Part shown: one piece after another, positions 56,801 through 64,000 of the stretch
Numbering within the stretch: the stretch's first letter is position 1
Layout of the letters: the number at the start of each line of letters is the position of its first letter
NCBI RefSeq assembly: GCF_024868665.1
Contig: NC_079892.1
Location: 11,440,936-11,504,935 of the forward strand
From: Triplophysa rosa
Taxonomy: Eukaryota; Chordata; Actinopteri; Cypriniformes; Nemacheilidae
Direction of reading: 5' to 3'
Length of the DNA stretch: 64,000 nt
The notes under the pieces: model-generated
Databases searched by the model: none
Told to the model about the DNA's origin: nothing
The model's input: only the letters and a program-made list of their open reading frames with translations
Made by a program: the position numbers and the translations under genes

Positions 56801-59800
56801 CAAAACCCAGAAGCATTTTAGCACTTCTGGTTCCGTCGCACCAAAGTCTCTGTTTTTTTTTAATGGGTTTTTGGTTAAATGCTTAAAATAAGGTCTGTGG
56901 TTAACAAAACCTCTAAATATTTTCACGTTTTATTCTATGACATAAAACACCAGTTATAACCCGCTCATTATTTTTAAAGCTTTATAATGTCTTAAAGTCC
57001 CAGTAAAATTAAAAATGACAATTCCTATTTTTACATAAATTTTGCAGCGTTTATTGTAAATAGTTTATCAATGTGGGTCATTCGCTTTTTAAAATTCATG
57101 TGCCCTCATAATCTTCAAAATGCACTTCCGCCCTAAAGGGAATATCCTTCCATCGTATGTTAGATGGCTTGGGCGGGGCATCCATTAACTCCTCCCCTTC
57201 AACTGTCAGTCTTCTGCCAGTTCCATTTCAAAATGCAACAGCTGTTTTTACACATCCGATCAAATCGCAGTGAAAATACGCAAGCCACTCCAACTATTTT
57301 TCTCATTCGAAATGTAATTTTACTCGGAAATGCGTCAAAATACGGAAGTAAAGACTTCCTGCAACTTCCTGTTCACAGTAGGGCTGGGTGATATATATAT
57401 CGTGAGTCACACTAATTATACACGTCTAAATCGATTCTGAAATCGATTCTGCGTTTTATGCACAGCTCTTCTGTGAACTACGGATCTTTGATCAGTAGGA
57501 AGTACTGCTCGATCTAAAATCACTACGAGATTGATTTGTTTATAACATGCATTTGAAAAAGCAACACTCGTCAAACATCACCATTATAAATATACTTTAT
57601 TATCATGAAAATACCTGAAAAGGTTTGAAGAACAGTGATGGAATATGACCATTGGCATTTCCTGGAACTAATCGTTCTTCTGTTTCCCATATTCAGAGTT
57701 TCTGCACAAGACTGCCCTCTGGGTTTCGGATGTGGCAGCATTGAACCGTAATTCATTGCGAAACTGAGAGCATAAGAATCGCACGATATATCGCCCAGCC
57801 CTAGAACACAGGGACTTTAAAAACGGCGGTTGCTAACAAGTTGCTAAAAGATACTACTTCCTTTGGCGGGGACATTAAACTTACCAGGGAACACGTTTTT
57901 AATAAAGGTTGGGGGTGGTGACATTGAAATTGACTGTAGTGAAGTCTGTTTATAACCTCATGTTAGCTTTTTACTTTTGGCAATTGTATTTAGGCTTCAC
58001 CATTATCATATGTTGTGTTAATCTGTTAAAACGATCATGATAGACAAAATGCGTATCATAAACTTTTGTTAATTTCAAAGCTTATTTACTGCGATTTTCA
58101 AAAGTCCATGGGAAAAATGCCTAGGCTTTCGGTCGAGGGAACCACTGCGGCGCTATCTTCTCGGTTGTCCTACAAAAATACGTCATCCCTGTATAAGTCT
58201 ATTAACTGTTATTGTTTTGGGTCCTTTACATAAAAACTGCTGAAATTGTTCTGGTTCCCCATAGCTTTGGGACCTCATAATTGTTTCACCTTTCACCCCA
58301 GAAGGGTGACTCGCATCTAGAATTATGGATTAGATTTGTAGCAATGTTTGTGTTTTTTTATATCTTCAGCTCCAGAAGCTCCTGACTGATCTCCCTGATG
58401 ATATGCTGGAGGACAGTCGTGACTGCTCCTCACCCGAGCTCGACCGCTCCACCTGCAGTCACCAGGGAGATGACAACAGGTATACAACACCTTCATCTCA
58501 AATACTTGAATTGGGTTTAATAAATACATAAACATATTCATAAATAATATGTTTTCTGTTTCAGAACACGGCATGCTTGGAATGTGCCACAGTGGGAGGA
58601 TCGAAGACCTTCCCATGAGGGAGTGAGTTTCTCAATTTCTGATGCACGGTTTCTGTTTAAAGGGGCTTTATCCAACTCTTTTGTTTCACTTTATTCCCAG
58701 TCCCTTTAATCAAAGCTTCTTGCACAGAAAATGGTTGTTAGTTCTTTGTGACCCTTGAATTAAAAAACCTTTGTTTTCCGTACTGTTGTATATGTAAATG
58801 ACCTCTGTTATGATTGGCTAGGGTGGACCCCATTGGTGAATACTGAACTGGTGTTGATATGTATATAGGGTTTAAATGTGAAGGTACTCATGGTCAAACT
58901 AATGCCAGTCTTCCTAAATACAGTAGATGGAGCTTCTTGCAGTAAACATTTTCTGTGATATGTCCCCTTAGAAGAACAGTACACTATCACAAGTACATTC
59001 CTCATTTGTTCACTTTTACTGTAAATGTACTTTGAAGCGCTATGAGGAGGACGGTCAAGGATCTTACAATGAAGGCAGCTACAGAAGTCACACCTCTCAG
59101 ACCAACAGTCACCCTTATCACCTCCAGGCGGGATCAGAACATTTACACCCAGGTTGGGACCAACAAACCAGCGGGAACTACCAGTACCAGAACGGAGACT
59201 ACGCAGGCACGGATGAGTCCCGCGGCACTGACTTCTCTGCTGCAGATGGGGATGACCAGGACGCGTATCCGCATGATGCTCTTCGAAACGGAGCAGGTTA
59301 CCATGAAGAAGAGGCCCAAAGCAATGGGTTAAACTATGGAGCGCATGCCAGTGCAAAAAAACAGCTCCAGGTAGATGTCTACAATCTTCACTGTATCAAA
59401 TAGGTGACGGTTTATGTAATACGCCCCATTTAAATGTAATTTCATTGATATTGTGGTATTTATTACGATATTAAACTAAATAATACAGTTGGATTAGAAT
59501 ATATGTTTATTATTAATTTGTCTCAACCCAAGCTGTGTATGTATAATCACTCGTCATTTTTAATTCTGTGCTTTGTTGAAGTGTGTTGCTGGGAACAGAC
59601 CTGCTGACCACTACAAGGCCAGTTACCACCCACACCAGCCTTCCAACCAACCAAAGATGTTCAATCCTCAAGCAGCCAATCACAACGGCCATTTCGACCA
59701 GCTTCAGAGGGACTTCCTGGACTCAACGCAGAGTGAGTTAATCAAGATATTATACAATTCTGTGAACATTGAGCTTTCTGATGACTGTATAGTGACTTTG

Positions 59801-62800
59801 GTGTATATGTGTACATTGGTCAGAAACATCAGATGGTCAGCAGCTGGCTCAACTGCACATTCTGAACAGAGCTCAGTCCAGACAGATCGAAGAGCTTGAG
59901 CAGAAACTAGAGGACTGCAGGAGGAACATGAGATATCTGGAGCATCAGTTTGCCATTGTCAAAGGTCAGAGGAACCATAGTAATATTGCTTAAACACACC
60001 TTTGATATTGATTTACTTGTTTGTGTTTCGCACAGTTTATCCAAATTGTCTCATTTAGTGGTTTCTGTTAGAAGCTGTATTATTTACTCGCTGTTCTTGT
60101 AGATGAGAGGGACGGTCTGGCGATGTCACTGAAGGAGTCCGGTGCTCTTGTTGAGGAGGGGAAAGAAAAAGAGGCTCAGCTGCAGGCCCGAATCAGATCT
60201 CTAGAGAAACAAACCCAGGCTCTGGCGGAAAGAGAGCAGGCGGTAGGATTATGCAGCACACAAAATGAGGCAGTCAGAGCTTGTAACTGTTAATCGCTTT
60301 ATGTATTTGTACTCCATGTTTTTGTGTGTTTGTGTGCGTGTGCGTGTAGTGCGTGAAGCAGCAGCGTGCAGCTGAGGTAGCGATGGACGGCATGCAGCAG
60401 CAGATGATGGAGCTGTGTCGATCTGAAACGCTGACGCGAGCACGTGAGCAGCATGACAGAGACATGACAGCCCTCAGGGAACAGCATGAAGCCAAACTGC
60501 TGGCACTTCAGCAGAAATTAGATGACCAATCACAGAGCCTGGAGGAGCAGGTCAGTGTCTCAGTGTTTTCTGGGATGGCAAGACACATTTATGATTGATA
60601 ATATTTAATATGTAATATTCTCCTATCACAGTTTAATATGGCCTATATAAGCCATTTATAGCTTAATCGTTTTCTAGCCTACTGATTTTATGACTAAACT
60701 AACACCAATGCTATCTGTTTGTCTGACCAAATACAAATGGACAAACATTTTGGAAAGATCTGAGTGAACACATTGAAAACATGATGACGTGAAATCAAAA
60801 TTTGACCCTATGTATGGGTCATTCTCACAATCATTATGCACGTACAGGCCGATTGCCAACAAAACACAGACATATGACTTAATTTCACTTACCGCGTGCA
60901 GTTCATGTCCGGCATGTCTTAGCATGTCTTGGGACCGCGGCATCTATCAGTTTCAAACGATCTGCAAATCCAGCGTTATATCCACCGTTTATATAACATT
61001 AGTGATGTGCGGGTCGGGGTTTTTTCCAAACCGCGGGCCCCACTTTTATGAAATTATTTGGCCCGCCCCAGCCCGCACCGCACCACTGTATCTATTTTTA
61101 CAACCCGCCCCGCACCCACGACCATTAAATAGACATACTAGGTATTGTAATGTAAATGAAAACAGACTTTATTTCAGCCTAAAAGTGCTTGGAAACAGCC
61201 ATTAGATTACATCGCCCTGTAAACTGGCAACAACATACGCTTATGAACCATAGAAACTGGCACTTCATGTAGCCGATACTGCTGTTGTCTCCTGCTGCAA
61301 CTATTTCTGAGAAGCGGTCCCAAACATTAGATTTAGCAGCTTGACCTTCTTTTCTTTTAATGATGTAAATTCCCGATCTTAATTTCTCCCGCACCTCATC
61401 TTCCATCTTCACTTTTAGTTCTCCGTTTGTTTTGTTGTTGTGGCTGGCAGTGAGAGCTGCTTGGCGCTTTCGTGACGTGATCTGGTTTGGGGACATCAAG
61501 CAAGTTACGTTGCTATGTAGGCCAATGTATTGTAACCTTATCAAAGAAGAACCTAATAAAACATGAAAATGTATATTCCCAAAGCTTTAATATAGGCTAT
61601 AGGGAATTGCACGCAACATAAATGTTTTTTTTATTTTGTTTTTAATGACCCGCCCCGCAAATAAAGTGACAATTTCTTTATCCACCCCAAACCGACCCGC
61701 GGTTTATGAGACGACCCGCTCATCACTATATAGCATCTATCACTGAAATGCTGTGGAGAAACAGACACGCCTCAACTTCTCTCACTATTGCAAGAGTAAC
61801 GAGCTGCAGCTGCAGGCCCACACCGCAGCCGATCTTGGCGCAGTGCAGCCAATCTTGATAAGCGGGTCTTCCTATCGCTCGTCGGCGGCCTGTTTCTTTC
61901 ACCTTGCTGTATTTCTTTCACATTGCCCAATAAAAGGAATAGGATCCCTGTTACGAAACGGGGATCCAGACTTATAAAAAACTTTACGAAACAATTTGGA
62001 GTGCTGGGGGAGTATGGAGCGATTTTAGTCTCATTAATTATTCACACATAAAACACGATGTACACTTGCGTAGCCAGTTTCACGTGCATAAAACCTAATT
62101 CACGTGCACAAATTTATATATATACATTCACAAAAAACAATTCACGTGTGTAAAATAAAATTATATCCTCATAAAATATGTTTCACCAACGTTTAATACA
62201 ATTCACAGATGTACAACTGTGCACAAATACTTTGAAAGTTTAAAATGTACAAGTTTATCATTGAATTTGAATGTGCAAATCGTCACTCACGTGTGAATCG
62301 CCCTGGATCGAAATATTTGTGCACAGTCGTATGTTTGCGAAACGTACTTTTTGAGAAAATAGTTTTGTTTTACGCACGTGAATAGCTTTTTTTAAATGTA
62401 TATTTATACTTTGTGCACGTAAATTAGGTTCTATTCATGTGACACTGTTTACGCATCTGTGTATCTTGTTTTACGCGTGAATAATTAATGAGACTAAAAT
62501 CGCTCCATAGGGGAGTGTATCAAGCACAGAAATACTACGTCATATGTCCAGCTCGTTTTTTAACAAGCCAGCACGTTTAACAGTGACAGCATGATATCCC
62601 GCCTTTAAGTTTGATTTTATTTGAAGAAACACATCTGCCAGTACCTTTCAAATGGTTAACAAATTACTTTATATTTTTCTAGTTAAAAGCTTAATATTTT
62701 CTTGTCATGCTGTATACACAACTTTTTGTACTATCACCACCGATACAGGTAGTTTTTCAAAAAAGTTACATGTATAATTTTCTATTAAAATATAATTCAT

Positions 62801-63892
62801 TAATGTCTTATTATGTGTGATTAATAAAAACTTGCTTAGGCATAATGGCTTTGCTTTTTTTAAGCAAAACATGCTATGGTATTTACGGTCTTAAATGGTT
62901 CTGCTAATGAGATTTTTTAAAGAAATGTTTTGTAAAAAAAAGGTTCATAATTGTGTTAAACTATAAATTAATGCGTTTAAACACGTCACACCTTGTTTTT
63001 AGTAAATAAAAAGGACATGTGAAAATCTTGTACCAAGATTTCGTGAGAATCACCCATATAATATAATAAATATATTTGTGTTGAGTCTTAAAAGTAAGGT
63101 CTCTCATCATTTGTAATGTGTTCGACATAATTGTAACCATGAATTATTCCTTGGTCCTGATCCGGAGCCTGACCTGCACATAAAAATGACTAATACAGAG
63201 AGTTCCAGTTAACCCGCTTTGGGTGATAATATCATACCGCCGCAGGGATCTGACCGTGTGTGTTTGACAGGCTGAAGCTGGCCAGCGTCTGCTGGATCAG
63301 GTCAGACAGCTGGAGCGTCAGAGAGAAGAAGATCAGATGGACAGAGCTTCAGTCATCAACACCCTCACACAGCGACTGGAGGAGAGCCAGCAGCAGTGTG
63401 CCAAACTGCTTCACACCGGTGCGTCTCATGCTATCTGCTACTGTTTATTTGTTCGTGTCTCATGGGTAATGTCACCAGCCAGTACATTGCTTCTCTTGTC
63501 ATTAAAACTGCTTAAAGAAACAGATCACCTGTAAATATTCATCAAAGCGTCTTGTTTTCTGTAGGCTCTGTGCAGGAGATGAGCCAGTTACAGATGAAAC
63601 TACAGCAGGCCCTGTCTGCCCGTTCTATCAGTGAAGATATCAACAAAGCTATGCAGGTTGGGAAACCCTCCGTTCATCTTAAAGCAGCCCATAATATTCA
63701 GACTGTTAAAGTTTGGTTCTTTTAACAGGAAGACTTAACTGAGCTGAAGGAGCAGATCAATCTGTACGAGTCTGCCGTTAAACACGGAGCTCTTTCCATT
63801 GAGTCTAATGGAGACTGGGAGAACCAGCTGTCTGAGTCCTGCATCGATCTAGGGATCAAAAAGTCCAAGTGGCGAAATGGACGAATCCACAG
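53825..63892 (+). CDS. cep152: Centrosomal protein of 152 kDa, N-terminal third
   Basis: This scaffold of the centriole-proximal pericentriolar layer recruits PLK4 and starts centriole duplication. Eleven exons (53825-53911, 58370-58479, 58565-58622, 59038-59370, 59582-59732, 59824-59964, 60103-60242, 60350-60550, 63271-63418, 63565-63656, 63729-63892) join in phase to 541 codons plus 2 bases; human is ~1710 aa. The acidic N-terminus MSIDFDSAALQPQQEEEEYD followed by LQKLLTDLPDDMLED is the conserved PLK4-binding region. Residues ~85-245 are low-complexity, rich in Asn, Gln, Ser and His. From ~250 on it is coiled coil (RQIEELEQKLEDCRRNMRYL, RIRSLEKQTQALAEREQA, LRQLE-type heptads), ending in the conserved LGIKKSKW block. 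The window ends on the acceptor AG of the next intron. Confidence 0.94.
54190..54537 (+). mobile_element. Family B TTAA MITE in cep152 intron
   Basis: It starts TTAAAGTCCACCT and ends just before a TTAA at 54534. The interior shares TTAACTCCTCCCCACCAACT and CTGTCAGTCAGTTGCCGG with the elements at 22959 and 56992. There is no coding frame. Confidence 0.6.
54540..56990. other. cep152 intron sequence, no gene recognised
   Basis: Short frames occur on both strands (for example 55958-56152 minus and 56183-56371 plus), but none shows family resemblance or splice context. I see no clear transposon termini here. Confidence 0.4.
56992..57820 (+). mobile_element. Family B TTAA MITE split by a hAT MITE
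   Basis: TTAA ends lie at 56992-56995 and 57817-57820, with short inverted termini AGTCCC/GGGACT. Left arm, CCTCATAATCTTCAAAATGC and TTAACTCCTCCCCTTCAACT blocks match the element at 22959 (inverted). The final GGGACTTTAA is separated from the rest by the inserted element 57379-57803. Removing that insert restores a ~400-bp element like the other two copies. Confidence 0.7.
57379..57803. mobile_element. Non-autonomous hAT element nested in family B MITE
   Basis: Inverted ends TAGGGCTGGGTGATATAT and ATATATCGCCCAGCCCTA bound 425 bp. Flanking octamers gttcacag and gaacacag (6 of 8 identical) fit an 8-bp hAT target duplication. There is no coding capacity. Confidence 0.75.
61000..61728 (-). mobile_element. 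hAT deletion derivative keeping a transposase N-terminal remnant
   Basis: Inverted ends TAGTGATGTGCGGGTCG and CGACCCGCTCATCACTA bound 729 bp. The flanking octamers tataacat (60992-60999) and tatagcat (61729-61736) differ at one base, the 8-bp hAT target duplication. The minus strand has an open frame within 61179-61544 including NVWDRFSEIVA and IGYMKCQF. This resembles the start of a BED-type zinc finger found at the N-terminus of hAT transposases, with the rest of the finger and the catalytic part missing. It lies in cep152 intron 8. Confidence 0.75.
62015..62507. mobile_element. Palindromic MITE with TA flanks
   Basis: Near-perfect inverted ends of at least 30 bp (TGGAGCGATTTTAGTCTCAT at the left and its complement at the right) enclose arms that stay partly complementary towards the centre, with repeated ATTCACGTGCA-like motifs. 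TA is present at both outer borders (62013-62014, 62508-62509). The 493 bp have no coding frame. Confidence 0.7.
62520..63270. other. Rest of cep152 intron 8, nothing recognised
   Basis: AT-rich sequence without recognisable exon, repeat termini or RNA gene, up to the acceptor before 63271. Confidence 0.4.
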
Positions 63893-64000
63893 GTAACATG
63901 TTGTAAAAGTAATAGCGCACCTCTTGAGATGGTGTAATATTCATAGTCACTATAAAAACTTTTATATGTCAAACCTTTCACGATCTGATTCGTTTTTCAG

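Overview
The window is vertebrate nuclear DNA, almost certainly from a cypriniform (carp/zebrafish-like) fish. It holds six multi-exon protein genes with GT/AG introns. All six have human homologues that, from memory, lie on 15q15-q21. The introns and spacers are packed with teleost-type DNA transposon derivatives: TTAA-flanked MITEs, hAT, Tc1/mariner and Harbinger elements, tRNA-derived SINE pieces and one solo LTR. I rebuilt the exons by eye from reading frame, splice signals and recalled protein families. In every gene the exon phases join without a frameshift.

Layout: (1) 2383-8150, minus strand: ctdspl2, a nuclear CTD-like phosphatase, whose last ~85 codons fall off the left edge. (2) 9075-13237 (5' UTR to ~15560), minus: sqor, mitochondrial sulfide:quinone oxidoreductase, complete at 444 aa. 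(3) 16583-42615, plus: an ATP8B-class P4-ATPase (lipid flippase), atp8b4 by synteny, about 1201 aa in 27 coding exons, spread over 26 kb by repeats. (4) 44572-48455, minus: galk2, 457 aa, tail to tail with atp8b4. (5) 48734-52006, plus: cops2, 443 aa, sharing a 278-bp divergent promoter with galk2. (6) 53825-right edge, plus: the first 541 codons of cep152. The window stops exactly on a splice acceptor AG.

The genes are unrelated housekeeping functions (phosphatase signalling, sulfide detoxification, membrane lipid asymmetry, GalNAc salvage, COP9 signalosome, centriole duplication). The block is conserved synteny, not an operon or pathway. The only visible shared control is the head-to-head galk2/cops2 promoter.

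I found no convincing new biological system. The most interesting signals come from transposons: a Tc1/mariner MITE that must supply the branch point of a sqor intron, a TTAA MITE split by a hAT MITE, a solo LTR with a 6-bp target duplication, a hAT deletion derivative keeping a BED-finger remnant, and one MITE grown to 1 kb by internal tandem duplication. At protein level, the flippase carries Leu at a normally invariant Gln of the TGDKQET motif. Family names and human comparisons come from memory; no database was searched.
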